Positions 12,462 through 21,411 of a stretch of 64,000 bases of DNA are shown here, one piece after another (position 1 is the stretch's first letter; the number at the start of each line of letters is the position of its first letter). Under the pieces are notes generated by a model. The model made no database searches, was not told the DNA's origin, and was given only the letters and a program-made list of their open reading frames with translations. The DNA is from Azoarcus sp031546845 (GTDB lineage Bacteria; Pseudomonadota; Gammaproteobacteria; Burkholderiales; Rhodocyclaceae). The stretch spans positions 1-64,000 of the forward strand of contig JAVBJT010000001.1 in NCBI GenBank assembly GCA_031546845.1, written 5' to 3'. Position numbers and translations under genes: made by a program.

Positions 12462-13013
12462 ATGGGACACCGCTTATCCAAAATCTATACCCGCACCGGC
12501 GACGCCGGCACCACCGGCCTTGGCGACGGCCAGCGCGTATCGAAGGACAGCCTGCGCATTCATGCGCTGGGCGACATCGACGAAGTCAATGCCGTTGCCG
12601 GCCTGCTGCTGTGCGAGGAACTGCCGGACGATATCCGCGCGCTGTTGACCGACGTCCAGCACGATCTGTTCGACCTCGGCGGCGAAGTCTGCATCCCCGG
12701 TATGAGCATGATCACCGCAAAGCAAGTCACCAAGCTGGAAGAAGAACTGGACCGCCTCAACGCGCCACTCGCGCCGCTGAAGGATTTCATCCTGCCCGGC
12801 GGCACGCGCGCCGCCGCACTCGCCCACCACGCCCGCACCGTATGCCGCCGGGCCGAACGAGCGCTGGTCGCGCTGGCGCAAGCGGAAACGGTCAATGACG
12901 GCCCGCGCCAGTACCTCAACCGTCTCTCCGACCTGCTGTTCGTCCTCGGCCGCGCGCTCAACCGCGCCGGCGGGCGCGACGACGTGCTATGGCAAAAGCG
13001 CAAAAACGCCTGA
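12462..13013 (+). CDS. Cob(I)alamin adenosyltransferase, PduO type
   Basis: 183 residues. The N-terminal SKIYTRTGDAGTTGLGDGQR is the ATP-binding signature of PduO/MMAB-type corrinoid adenosyltransferases. LGDIDEVNA and the C-terminal RRAERALVAL with YLNRLSDLLFVLGR carry the conserved Arg and Asp/Asn residues of the trimer active site. It transfers the 5'-deoxyadenosyl group of ATP to cob(I)alamin in the cytosol. No other cobalamin gene is nearby, so it probably serves scavenged corrinoid or a distant pathway (inference). Only 25 bases separate it from the transglycosylase gene. Confidence 0.95.
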   Translation: MGHRLSKIYTRTGDAGTTGLGDGQRVSKDSLRIHALGDIDEVNAVAGLLLCEELPDDIRALLTDVQHDLFDLGGEVCIPGMSMITAKQVTKLEEELDRLNAPLAPLKDFILPGGTRAAALAHHARTVCRRAERALVALAQAETVNDGPRQYLNRLSDLLFVLGRALNRAGGRDDVLWQKRKNA

Positions 13014-13038
13014 TAGCTGTAATGCACGCCAAAGCATT

Positions 13039-14274
13039 ATGAATAGCCCCTTGGTCCATAAAGCAGCGCGCCTGTCCCTCGCGCTTGCCGCGCTATTTGG
13101 CGCCCCCCTGGCACTCGCGGACAACACATTCACCGCCTGCCTCGCACGGCTGCGCGCCGATGCCGCCTCCAACGGCCTGCCCCCCGCGGCGTTCGATACC
13201 TGGACCGCTAACCTGCGGCCGGACATGAGCGTGCTCGACTTTCTCGACGCCCAGCCGGAATTCGTCACCCCAATCTGGGATTACCTCGCGGGCCTGGTGG
13301 ACGACGAACGCATCGCCGACGGCCGCGCCATGCTCGAACGCCACGGCGACACACTGGCCGCGGTGGAAGCCGCCTACGGCGTCGACCGCGCCACGGTAGC
13401 CGCCGTCTGGGGCGTGGAAAGCAACTACGGCCGCAACCTCGGCAGCCGGCCGCTGCTTCCCTCGCTGGCCGCGCTATCCTGCTTCGGCCGCAGGCAGGAC
13501 TACTTTCGCGGCGAGCTCTACGCCGCGCTGAAAATCGCCGAAGCGGGCGACGTTGCTCCGGAACGGCTTGTCGGCTCGTGGGCGGGCGCTTTCGGCCAGA
13601 CCCAGTTCATGCCCTCCACCTTCACGCGTCTGGCGGTGGATTTCGACGGCGACGGCCGCCGCGACCTAGCCGACAGCGTGCCCGACGCCCTAGCCTCGAC
13701 AGCGAACTTCCTGCGCCGCGCAAACTGGCGCGGCGACGAACCCTGGGGCTTCGAAGTCAAACTTCCGCCGGACTTCAACGGCGCGCAAAGCGGCCGGCGC
13801 AACAAACGCCCCATGGCCGATTGGGCGGCGCGCGGCATACGCCGCATCGACGGCGCCCCGCTGCAAAACGACGCCCTGCCCGCCACCACCCCCGCCGCGC
13901 TGCTGCTGCCGGCAGGGCCGCAGGGGCCGGCGTTTCTCGTCACGCGCAATTTCGACGCGCTCTACGCCTACAACGCCGCCGAAAGCTACGCGCTCGCCAT
14001 TGCCCTGCTGTCCGACCGGCTGCGCGGCGCTCCACCCCTTGCCACCACTTGGCGCACTGACGATCCCGGCTTGTCCCGCGCTGAACGGCGCGAGCTGCAA
14101 ACACTGCTGAACGCCCGCGGTTATGACGTAGGCGAAGCCGACGGCATCATCGGCGCACGCACGCGCGAAGCGCTGCAGACCGTTCAGCGAGAACTCAGCC
14201 TGACACCGGACGGCCGCGCCGGGCAGAAAACGCTCAATACGCTGCGCCGCCCACCGCTGGCGCCGGCGCCGTAG
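13039..14274 (+). CDS. Lytic murein transglycosylase, MltB family, with peptidoglycan-binding domain
   Basis: 411 residues from the ATG at 13039. A signal peptide ends near ALADNTF at ~residue 27, with no lipobox, so the protein is probably soluble in the periplasm. The SLT_2/MltB fold follows, with catalytic Glu in GVESNYGRN and the supporting GAFGQTQFMPST motif. A C-terminal PG_binding_1 repeat contains LNARGYDVGEADGIIGARTR. It cleaves the MurNAc-GlcNAc bond, leaving 1,6-anhydro ends. The last 41 bases overlap the 3' end of the convergent PsiF-like gene. Confidence 0.93.
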   Translation: MNSPLVHKAARLSLALAALFGAPLALADNTFTACLARLRADAASNGLPPAAFDTWTANLRPDMSVLDFLDAQPEFVTPIWDYLAGLVDDERIADGRAMLERHGDTLAAVEAAYGVDRATVAAVWGVESNYGRNLGSRPLLPSLAALSCFGRRQDYFRGELYAALKIAEAGDVAPERLVGSWAGAFGQTQFMPSTFTRLAVDFDGDGRRDLADSVPDALASTANFLRRANWRGDEPWGFEVKLPPDFNGAQSGRRNKRPMADWAARGIRRIDGAPLQNDALPATTPAALLLPAGPQGPAFLVTRNFDALYAYNAAESYALAIALLSDRLRGAPPLATTWRTDDPGLSRAERRELQTLLNARGYDVGEADGIIGARTREALQTVQRELSLTPDGRAGQKTLNTLRRPPLAPAP

Positions 14275-14527
14275 CGCACTTCTTCACGAAGCTGTTACGC
14301 GCCGCGCCCGCCAACTTCTTGGTATCGGCAGTGGCCTCGCAGGCAGCGCGCGCGTCGCCTTCGCACTTCTTCAAAAAGCTCGTGCGCGCGGCCCCGGCCA
14401 ACTTTTTCTCGTCGGCGCGCTGCGTGCAAGACGCCTCGGCGGCATACAGCGCAGTGGAAAAAACCGCAATGGCGATCGCGATGGGCAATCTGGCGACAAG
14501 CGCCCGGGTAACGAATCGTGCAGACAT
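14234..14527 (-). CDS. PsiF-repeat small exported protein
   Basis: 97 residues from the ATG at 14527. The ATG two codons upstream abuts GGAGGAA too closely, whereas this one has eight bases of spacing. A signal peptide ends around LYAAEASC. Two tandem repeats follow, each with a Cys, then KKLAGAAR, SF and KKC, which is the PsiF repeat first noted in the E. coli phosphate-starvation-inducible protein. The function of the family is not known. The 3' end overlaps the convergent transglycosylase gene by 41 bases. No Pho box was recognised upstream. Confidence 0.85.
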   Translation of the reverse strand: MSARFVTRALVARLPIAIAIAVFSTALYAAEASCTQRADEKKLAGAARTSFLKKCEGDARAACEATADTKKLAGAARNSFVKKCATAPAPAVGGAAY

Positions 14528-14729
14528 GGACATTTCCTCCGCGCGGGGCCAGCCGGATCGGGCCGGTTGTCCTTAGTCTAGACGGTAAAATCAACCCCGA
14601 GCCCCGCATCTACGCCACACCCACCGCCCCGGCCACGACCGGTACACGGAAAACCGCCCGATACTGGCCTTGGCCCTACCGCAACCTTTATCATTACCGC
14701 CTTTTCACGCAAAAAAACCAGGGGACGCT

Positions 14730-16043
14730 ATGTCCAATGCCACATACACGGTCGTGTTTCAGGGAGAAATCCTCGACGGCTTCGAGCATTATCAGGTCAG
14801 ATACGAATTTGCCCGCCTGTTTCACCTCGACACAGATCGCCTGGAACGAATCTTCACGCAAGGCCGAGTCATCCTGAAGCGGGGCCTAAGCCGCGAAGAC
14901 GCCGACAACTACATCGCCAAGCTTGGCGAAATCGGCGCGCTGGCAAGACTGGAAACCCCGCAGGGCGCCACCCCGCCGGCGCAGGACGCCTCTGCCGGCG
15001 CTGTTGCCCCTCCCGCTTCCGCCCCTCCGGCGGCCGCCCCCCCCGCTGCCATAAGCGCCAGCAAGGAAGAACGCCGCCTGCCTTTCGAATTCACCGGCAC
15101 GGGCGGCGAGTTCTTCCGCATCTGGATCGTTAACCGGCTGCTTTCCATCGTCACCCTGGGCATCTACTCCGCCTGGGCCAAGGTGCGCACCAACCGCTAC
15201 TTCCACGGCAACACGCGGCTCGACGGCAACAGCTTCGAATACCTCGCCGACCCCGTGAAAATCCTCAAAGGACGGCTGATCGCCTTCGCGCTGTTCGTCG
15301 TCGCCTTCGTCGCCGAAAAAATCTCCCCCTTCCTGAGCGTCGCCTTCAGCCTGCTGCTGTTCTTCGCCCTCCCCTGGATCGTCGTGCGTGGGTTGAGCTT
15401 CCGCAACCAGAACGTCGCTTGGCGCGGCGTTCGCTTCGGCTTCGACGGCCGCGTCGGCGAGGGCGTGAAAGTGTTCGTGCTGTGGCCGCTGGTCGGCGTC
15501 TTCACGCTCGGGCTACTGCTACCGCTGGCGATCCGCCGCCAGCAGCAGTTTGTCATCGGCAACAGCCGTTACGGTGCCACCCGTTTCGAGTTTTCCGCCG
15601 GCGCGAAGCCGTTCTACGTACTGTACGGCGTTTCCCTGCTGATTGGCCTCGCCGGTTTCGCGGCGATGCATGCGGCCAACTTGATTCATCCCGTGCTGAA
15701 TTTCCTTGTTATGGCCCTAACCTATTTTGCTATCTTTGCTTACTTCAAGGCCACCTACACCAATCTGATTTACCGGCACACCCTGCTCGCTGAGCATCGG
15801 CTGGATGCGGATTACCACCTCGGCTCCTACCTCGCCCTGGTCGTCGTCAATGGCCTGCTCATCGTGCTCACGCTAGGATTCTTCGCTCCGTGGGCGAAAG
15901 TGCGCACGGCGCGCTACGCGGCGGAACACATCTGCCTGCACACCACGGACTCGCTCGACGGCTTCGTGGCCGAGCAGCGCGACGCAGTATCGGCAGCCGG
16001 TGGTGAAATCGGCGAATTGTTCGACGTGGATATCGGTTTGTGA
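14730..16043 (+). CDS. yjgN: DUF898 (YjgN-like) multi-spanning membrane protein with N-terminal domain
   Basis: 437 residues; AGGGGA precedes the ATG at 14730. Residues 1-75 form a small soluble domain (TYTVVFQGEILDGFEHYQVR), followed by a Pro/Ala-rich linker (~80-120). A DUF898 membrane region then has the diagnostic FFRIWIVNRLLSIVTLGIYS and AWAKVRTNRYF, with a second copy of the pattern near the end (VLTLGFFAPWAKVRTARY). About seven to eight hydrophobic segments are visible. The biochemical role of DUF898 is unknown. The M48 peptidase gene overlaps its stop by four bases (GTGA), so the two are translationally coupled and probably act together. Confidence 0.9.
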   Translation: MSNATYTVVFQGEILDGFEHYQVRYEFARLFHLDTDRLERIFTQGRVILKRGLSREDADNYIAKLGEIGALARLETPQGATPPAQDASAGAVAPPASAPPAAAPPAAISASKEERRLPFEFTGTGGEFFRIWIVNRLLSIVTLGIYSAWAKVRTNRYFHGNTRLDGNSFEYLADPVKILKGRLIAFALFVVAFVAEKISPFLSVAFSLLLFFALPWIVVRGLSFRNQNVAWRGVRFGFDGRVGEGVKVFVLWPLVGVFTLGLLLPLAIRRQQQFVIGNSRYGATRFEFSAGAKPFYVLYGVSLLIGLAGFAAMHAANLIHPVLNFLVMALTYFAIFAYFKATYTNLIYRHTLLAEHRLDADYHLGSYLALVVVNGLLIVLTLGFFAPWAKVRTARYAAEHICLHTTDSLDGFVAEQRDAVSAAGGEIGELFDVDIGL

Positions 16044-17182
16044 TAACGAACGGCACAGAAACAGTCATACGCGGCACATTCTTCGACAGTGAAAACTCCC
16101 GCCGCATCCGCGCCAAGCTGCATGCGGTCGGCGGCATTTTCATCGTCATCGACGAAACTGGCGCGACCCTCGCCGGGCCACTGCCGATCGCCCAGGTCGA
16201 GGTATCGTCGCGCCTGGGCAACACCCCGCGCTTTCTGCGCTTCGGCAGCAGCCTCCTTGGCGACAACATCGCCGGCAAAGGCGTCTTCGAAACCGAGAAC
16301 AACGACGGCATCGACACACTGCTCAACACGCTCGACCGCCGCCACAACCTGGCCTATCTGCTGGAATCACGCTGGCTCTACGTATTCGTCGGCGTCATCG
16401 TAACGATCCTTTGCCTCTGGGGCGGCGTCCGCTACGGCATCCCCATGCTGGCCGAAAAAGTCGCCTTCTCGGTGCCGCCCTCACTCAGCCAACAGATCGG
16501 CAACGGCACGCTCGCCCTGCTCGACCACGGACCCTTTTCGCCAAGCAAACTGCCGGAAGAAGAACAAGAGCGGCTGCGCGCCCGCTTCGCCCCCTTTGTC
16601 GCGGCGGTCAAGCAGCACGACATCCACATCGAATTCCGCGATGCGGAAGACACCCTGGGGCCGAACGCGCTCGCCCTGCCCTCCGGCACCATCGTGTTTA
16701 CCGATCAGATCGTCCACCTGGCGGAAAACGACGAAGAACTGCTCGCCATCCTGGCGCATGAAATCGGCCACATCGACCGCCGCCACGCCTTGCGCCACGT
16801 CGTCCAAAGCTCGGCGCTCGGTCTGTTGGCGATGGCAGTGACGGGCGATATCTCATCCATCGGCACGGCCGTCACCGCCTTACCGGTGGTTTTTACCGAA
16901 CTGGGCTATTCGCGTGACTTCGAGCGCGAAGCGGACCGTTACGCGGTTACGATGCTGACCCGCAACAAGGTTCTGGTCGGACACTTCGCCGACATCCTCA
17001 AACGCCTCGACTCCGCCCACCGCTGCGCGGAAAAGCGGACGGAGCAGGAAGGCATGGAGAGCATGGAAAACGCCGACCAAGACTGCGCCGACACCGATCC
17101 CGACCCACCGAAATGGCACAGCTACACCTCCACCCACCCACCCACGGCCGAGCGGCTGCGCATACTGCAAGAAATGCGCTGA
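16040..17182 (+). CDS. Membrane-anchored M48-family metallopeptidase
   Basis: 380 residues from a GTG that overlaps the DUF898 stop codon. An N-terminal beta-rich domain (~1-100) is followed by one membrane segment (~113-135, WLYVFVGVIVTILCLWGGV). The peptidase domain has HEIGH in ILAHEIGHIDRRHALRH, with the third zinc ligand expected in FEREADRYAV. This is the M48 arrangement (HtpX/BepA/LoiP relatives), so a periplasmic or membrane-side protease is likely. A charged insert (~330-360) rich in Glu/Asp/Met precedes the terminal THPPTAERLR motif common in the family. Natural substrates cannot be read from sequence; the coupled DUF898 protein is the first candidate partner. Confidence 0.92.
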   Translation: MITNGTETVIRGTFFDSENSRRIRAKLHAVGGIFIVIDETGATLAGPLPIAQVEVSSRLGNTPRFLRFGSSLLGDNIAGKGVFETENNDGIDTLLNTLDRRHNLAYLLESRWLYVFVGVIVTILCLWGGVRYGIPMLAEKVAFSVPPSLSQQIGNGTLALLDHGPFSPSKLPEEEQERLRARFAPFVAAVKQHDIHIEFRDAEDTLGPNALALPSGTIVFTDQIVHLAENDEELLAILAHEIGHIDRRHALRHVVQSSALGLLAMAVTGDISSIGTAVTALPVVFTELGYSRDFEREADRYAVTMLTRNKVLVGHFADILKRLDSAHRCAEKRTEQEGMESMENADQDCADTDPDPPKWHSYTSTHPPTAERLRILQEMR

Positions 17183-17213
17183 GCCTCGCTCAGCCATAAA
17201 CCATGCGCCGCGT

Positions 17214-17237
17214 GCCCGGCAGGCAGGCGGGCTTTTT
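17214..17237 (+). terminator. Intrinsic terminator after DUF898/M48 pair
   Basis: GCCCG and CGGGC form a short GC stem around a 9-base loop, followed directly by TTTTT, 32 bases after the peptidase stop codon. Confidence 0.6.
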
Positions 17238-17316
17238 CGCATAATCGGCCAGCCCTTTAGAAAGGGTGCGCTCTTGCGCGCCTGGACGATAACGCCGATA
17301 GCGCTACGCGATGGCC

Positions 17317-18195
17317 CTACATCTTGCGCGCGAGCCAGACTCCAGCCACGGCAATCGCCATGCCGAACAGACCCAAGCCGCTCAGCGTTTCGCCGAACGC
17401 GACCCAGGCGATCAACGCGGTGGTAGGTGGAGTCAGGTAGAAGAGGCTCGCCACATTCACCGCGCTGCCGCTGCGGATCAGCAGATTGAGCAGGCTGACG
17501 GCGCCGATCGACAGCGCCAGCACAAGCCACGCCAGAGCGAAGATGAATTGGCCGCCCCAGACGATTGCCATCGTTTCGGTGTGGCTCGCGTACCACGCGG
17601 AAACGGCCAGGGTCGGGATGAACTGGACCACCGCGCCAGTGCGCAGATTAAAAGACGGGCAAAAACGTTTTTGATACAGCGTGCCGGCGGTGATGCCAAA
17701 CAGCGCGACCAGCGCCGGCGGCAACATCTGGCCGAACACCGCGGCGGCCGAAACACTGGCGGCGAATTTGCTCACAACCAGCGCCACGCCAGCGAAGCCG
17801 AGCACCAACCCGGCCCATTGCCGCGCCGATACGCGCTCGCCAAGCAGCAGACCGGCACCCAGCGCGGTCAGCAAGGGCTGCAGGCCCGCGATGATCGCGA
17901 TCACGCCCGCCGGCAGACCGCGATGAATCGCGGTGAACGAGCCGCCAAGATAGACCGCGTGCATCAGCAGGCCGCTCATACCGATGTGAAACGCCTCGCG
18001 CGGACTGCGCGGCCACGGCGCGCGCGTTGCCAGCGCGAACACGCTCACCAAGGCCAGCACGATGGCGTAGCGCACGGAGAGGAAGGTCAGCGGCTCGGCG
18101 TAGGATAAACCGTACTTGGAGCCGATGAAGCCGGTGCTCCACAGCACCACGAACAGCAAGGGCGCAACGCGCCGGAGAAAAAAAGAAGCGGCCAT
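17317..18195 (-). CDS. EamA-family (DMT) exporter
   Basis: 292 residues with ten predicted membrane helices in two EamA halves. The first half opens with LLFVVLWSTGFIGSKYG, typical of the family, and the second ends with LIAWVAFGETLSGLGLFG and the terminal WLARK. GGGAA sits ~7 bases before the ATG at 18195. Members move amino acids or other small metabolites out of the cell across the inner membrane; the substrate cannot be deduced. It is convergent with the M48 gene and lies 69 bases downstream of yebC on the same strand. Confidence 0.92.
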   Translation of the reverse strand: MAASFFLRRVAPLLFVVLWSTGFIGSKYGLSYAEPLTFLSVRYAIVLALVSVFALATRAPWPRSPREAFHIGMSGLLMHAVYLGGSFTAIHRGLPAGVIAIIAGLQPLLTALGAGLLLGERVSARQWAGLVLGFAGVALVVSKFAASVSAAAVFGQMLPPALVALFGITAGTLYQKRFCPSFNLRTGAVVQFIPTLAVSAWYASHTETMAIVWGGQFIFALAWLVLALSIGAVSLLNLLIRSGSAVNVASLFYLTPPTTALIAWVAFGETLSGLGLFGMAIAVAGVWLARKM

Positions 18196-18264
18196 GCGCT
18201 ATTCCCAAAAGATGAAAAACGCCGTTTCCGCTTCTTGCGTGCAGTAGCGCGGGCGCGCCGCCGC

Positions 18265-18990
18265 TTACTCGTCCAGGGACGCGGAGGTATAGACCTCCTG
18301 CACGTCGTCCAGCGCTTCGAACGCGTCGAGCAGTTTTTGCATGCGCGCCGCGTCGTCACCGGTCAGTTCGGTTTCGTTCTGCGGCTTCATCGTTACTTCG
18401 CCGAACTCGGCGGTGAAGCCGGCTTTTTCCAGCGCGGCCTTGATCGCGGTGAATTCCCACGGCCCGGTAATGACCTCGATGGAGCCGTCGTCATTGGCGA
18501 CGACATCCTCGGCGCCGGCCTCCAGCGCCGCTTCCATCAGCGCGTCCTCGTTGGTGCCGGGGGCGAACAACAATTGGCCGCAATGCTTGAACTGGTAGGC
18601 CACGCAACCGTCGGTGCCCATGTTGCCGCCGTACTTGGAAAAGGCGTGGCGCACGTCGGCAACGGTGCGGGTTTTGTTGTCGGTGAGGCAATCCACCATC
18701 ACCGCCGCGCCGCCGATGCCATAGCCTTCGTAGCGCGCTTCCTCGTAGGTCACGCCTTCGAGTTCGCCGGTGCCGCGCTTGACCGCGCGGTCGATGTTGT
18801 CGCCCGGCATGTTTTCGGCCTTGGCCTTGTCGACAGCCAAGCGCAGGCGCGGGTTGAAGTTGGGGTCGCCGCCGCCCATGCGGGCCGCAACGGTGATTTC
18901 CTTGATCAGCTTGGTGAAGACCTTGCCCCGCTTGGCGTCCTGGCGCCCTTTGCGGTGCTGGATGTTGGCCCATTTGGAATGACCAGCCAT
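18265..18990 (-). CDS. yebC: YebC/PmpR-family protein
   Basis: 241 residues from the ATG at 18990, preceded by GGGGAA; the conserved start MAGHSKWANIQHRKGRQDAK is diagnostic. Further family blocks are ARMGGGDPNFNPRL, KAKAENMPGDNIDRA and YEGYGIGG. The family has been described as transcription regulators (PmpR) and, more recently, as ribosome-associated factors that ease translation of difficult motifs. The protein is cytosolic. RuvC, its common neighbour, is not adjacent here. It is divergent from yjgR with a ~120-base gap. Confidence 0.97.
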   Translation of the reverse strand: MAGHSKWANIQHRKGRQDAKRGKVFTKLIKEITVAARMGGGDPNFNPRLRLAVDKAKAENMPGDNIDRAVKRGTGELEGVTYEEARYEGYGIGGAAVMVDCLTDNKTRTVADVRHAFSKYGGNMGTDGCVAYQFKHCGQLLFAPGTNEDALMEAALEAGAEDVVANDDGSIEVITGPWEFTAIKAALEKAGFTAEFGEVTMKPQNETELTGDDAARMQKLLDAFEALDDVQEVYTSASLDE

Positions 18991-19111
18991 ATGTTCCCCG
19001 ATGCGGCAGTAAGCGATTGAGAAGCGCCGCATTATACAGAGCGGCCGGAGTGCGAGACGGAGCGCGCGCGCTGCTACACTCCAAGAAAACTACTTTTTCC
19101 GAGGCGCCGCC

Positions 19112-20632
19112 ATGACTGAGCCGATGTTGATCGCAAAAACCGCCGACAAGGCGCTTTCCCTGTTGCCGCGCCTGGCCAACCGCCACGGCCTCATCACCGG
19201 CGCAACCGGCACGGGCAAAACGGTAACGCTGCAGAAAATGGCCGAAAGCTTCGCCGCCATCGGCGTGCCGGTGTTCCTTGCCGACGTCAAGGGCGATCTA
19301 TCCGGCATCGGCGCGGCCGGCAGCGCGAACCCAAAGTTGCTCGAACGGCTTGCCGCGATCGGTATCGACGATTACACGCCACGTGCCAATACGGCGGTGT
19401 TCTGGGACGTGTTCGGCGAAAACGGCCATCCGGCACGGGCGACGATTTCCGACATGGGGCCGCTGCTGCTCGCGCGCCTGCTCAATCTCAATGACACCCA
19501 GGCCGGCGTGCTGCAACTGGTGTTCAAGATCGCCGACGACAACGGACTGCTATTGCTCGACCTCAAGGACCTGCGCGCAATGGTGCAGCACGTGGGCGAC
19601 AACGCGAAATCCTTCACCACCGATTACGGCAACGTGTCCACCGCCTCCATCGGCGCCATCCAGCGCAATCTGCTGGTACTAGAGGAACAGGGCGGCGACA
19701 GATTCTTCGGTGAGCCGATGCTCGATATCGCCGATCTGATGCAAACCGACGCCGACGGCCGTGGCGTGGTCAACGTGCTCGCCGCCGAGAAGCTGTACCA
19801 ATCGCCCAAGCTCTATTCCACCTTCCTACTGTGGCTGCTGTCCGAACTGTTCGAGCATCTGCCCGAGGTCGGCGACGTAGACAAACCCAAGCTGGTGTTC
19901 TTTTTCGACGAGGCCCACCTGCTGTTCACCGACGCGCCCAAGGCGCTGGTGGAAAAAATTGAACAGGTGGTGCGGCTGATCCGCTCCAAGGGCGTCGGCG
20001 TCTACTTCGTCACACAGAACCCGCTCGACGTGCCGGAAACCGTGCTTGGCCAGCTTGGTAACCGCGTTCAGCACGCGCTGCGCGCGTTCACACCGCGCGA
20101 CCAGAAGGCGGTCAAAACGGCGGCGGACACGATGCGCGCCAACCCCGCGTTTGACGCTGCCACCGCCATCACCGAACTGGGCGTGGGCGAGGCGCTGGTG
20201 TCCTTCCTCGACGACAAGGGCCGCCCGGAAATGGTGGAGCGCGCCTTTATCGTCGCCCCAGCCTCGCGCCTCGGGCCGCTGACGGCGCAAGAGCGGGCGG
20301 CGGCCATCGCCACCTCGGTGCTCAAGGGCCATTACGAACAGGCCATCGACCGCGAATCGGCTTACGAAATGCTCCGCGCTGGCACCGCGGCGCGCACGGC
20401 CGCGCACGGCGCGGGAGGAACAGCTTCCGGGAATGGGAGTGACACCCCCGCCTCGGGCAGCAACATCCTCAGCGACATTCTGTTCGGCTCCACCGGGCCG
20501 CGCGGCGGCCAGCGCGACGGACTGGTGCAGATCGCGGCGAAAACGGTCACACGCACCATCGGCAGCACGCTGGGGCGCCAACTCGTACGCGGTGTGCTGG
20601 GCTCACTGCTGGGCGGCGGCAAACGCCGCTGA
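19112..20632 (+). CDS. yjgR: YjgR/DUF853 HerA-like ATPase
   Basis: 506 residues. Walker A is GATGTGKT at ~30-37 and Walker B is KLVFFFDEAHLLF at ~260. The arginine/sensor region near GVGVYFVTQNPLDVPETVLGQ matches DUF853 proteins, which are HerA/FtsK-type P-loop ATPases. A Gly/Ser/Ala-rich linker (~425-455) precedes a C-terminal segment rich in GSTLGRQLVRG and LLGGG. No nuclease such as NurA is next door. The cellular role of YjgR is not established. GAGG lies ~8 bases before the ATG. Confidence 0.93.
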   Translation: MTEPMLIAKTADKALSLLPRLANRHGLITGATGTGKTVTLQKMAESFAAIGVPVFLADVKGDLSGIGAAGSANPKLLERLAAIGIDDYTPRANTAVFWDVFGENGHPARATISDMGPLLLARLLNLNDTQAGVLQLVFKIADDNGLLLLDLKDLRAMVQHVGDNAKSFTTDYGNVSTASIGAIQRNLLVLEEQGGDRFFGEPMLDIADLMQTDADGRGVVNVLAAEKLYQSPKLYSTFLLWLLSELFEHLPEVGDVDKPKLVFFFDEAHLLFTDAPKALVEKIEQVVRLIRSKGVGVYFVTQNPLDVPETVLGQLGNRVQHALRAFTPRDQKAVKTAADTMRANPAFDAATAITELGVGEALVSFLDDKGRPEMVERAFIVAPASRLGPLTAQERAAAIATSVLKGHYEQAIDRESAYEMLRAGTAARTAAHGAGGTASGNGSDTPASGSNILSDILFGSTGPRGGQRDGLVQIAAKTVTRTIGSTLGRQLVRGVLGSLLGGGKRR

Positions 20633-20700
20633 GCAACGCACGCACCGCCGCCTACCCACCGTTATTGACCGTGCCCACCCTCCCCTCTACCATCCCTGTC

Positions 20701-20895
20701 ATGGACGCCGAACTCACTCACCTCGAAATGCAGATCGAACAGCTCGCCACCCTCTGCGAAACGCTCAAAACCGAAAACCGCACGCTACGCGCGCGTGCAG
20801 CCAAGCTGGAAACCGACAACCGCACTTTGTCGGACAAAGTGCAAACCGCCACCGGCACATTCCAAAGCTTGCTCGACAAGTTACCGCGGGACTGA
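20701..20895 (+). CDS. Small coiled-coil protein upstream of zapA (TIGR02449/ZapB-like)
   Basis: 64 residues from the ATG at 20701; a TTG 12 codons upstream is possible. Almost the whole protein is one heptad-repeat helix (LEMQIEQLATLCETLKTENR) and it lacks other domains. Small proteins of this type lie immediately upstream of zapA in many beta- and gammaproteobacteria and resemble the divisome coiled coil ZapB. It probably acts with ZapA at the Z ring (inference from context). The gap to zapA is 13 bases. Confidence 0.8.
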   Translation: MDAELTHLEMQIEQLATLCETLKTENRTLRARAAKLETDNRTLSDKVQTATGTFQSLLDKLPRD

Positions 20896-20908
20896 AGACA
20901 CGATAATC

Positions 20909-21205
20909 ATGGAATCCCTCGACATCATGCTGCTGGGCAAGGCATACAGCGTTGCCTGCTCGCCGGAAAACAAGGACGGCCTGCTTGCGGCGGTGACTTT
21001 CCTCGACGAAAAACTGACCGAACTGGCAGAAAAAACCCACGCCTCCGGCGAAAAACTGGCGGTGATGACGGCGCTGAATATCGCGCATGAATTATTGCGT
21101 TACCAACGCGGCAATGGGTTTGACATGCCCGCCGCGAAGCGTAGAATCGGATTCATGAACGCACGTTTGGCAGGCATATTGGAACAGCAGGAAAAGCTGT
21201 TCTGA
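20909..21205 (+). CDS. zapA: Cell division protein ZapA
   Basis: 98 residues. The N-terminal beta strand with MESLDIMLLGKAYSVACSPE, the VTFLDEKLTEL helix and the MTALNIAHELL segment are the ZapA dimer and tetramer elements. A C-terminal coiled coil follows. ZapA binds FtsZ and cross-links protofilaments at mid-cell. 6S RNA follows 18 bases after the stop, a pairing conserved across proteobacteria. Confidence 0.95.
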   Translation: MESLDIMLLGKAYSVACSPENKDGLLAAVTFLDEKLTELAEKTHASGEKLAVMTALNIAHELLRYQRGNGFDMPAAKRRIGFMNARLAGILEQQEKLF

Positions 21206-21222
21206 ATGCCAAGCGGGTAAAG

Positions 21223-21407
21223 ATCAATCCCCTGCCGTGTTCGCTGAAGTCGTAGATTCCTTGAACCAATGTCGAGAGACTTGGTTGCGGACCTAAGACA
21301 CCGCTGGTGTGCATGCCCCTTGCCGGGCAAGCCTGATGCGGAAGGAAAGCGACCTCCCTGAACCCTAGGTTCAGGATGCCCGGCGGAGGCGGCACAGGCG
21401 GGGGGCC
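21223..21407 (+). ncRNA. ssrS: 6S RNA
   Basis: About 185 bases directly downstream of zapA. The 5' side carries CCCCTGCCGTGTTCGC, matching the conserved start of the 6S closing stem. The 3' side carries CCTGAACCCTAGGTTCAGG and then GGCGGAGGCGGCACAGGCG, the expected counterpart. The two ends pair imperfectly, leaving a long middle with a large bulge, as in known 6S RNAs. The RNA mimics an open promoter and sequesters sigma-70 RNA polymerase. Exact ends are estimates. ygfA/fau, the usual next gene, is absent. Confidence 0.88.
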
Positions 21408-21411
21408 ATGT

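Noticed and set aside
17253..17266. Short dyad CCCTTT/AAAGGG as terminator of the EamA gene
   Set aside because: Loop of only two bases and no U tract.
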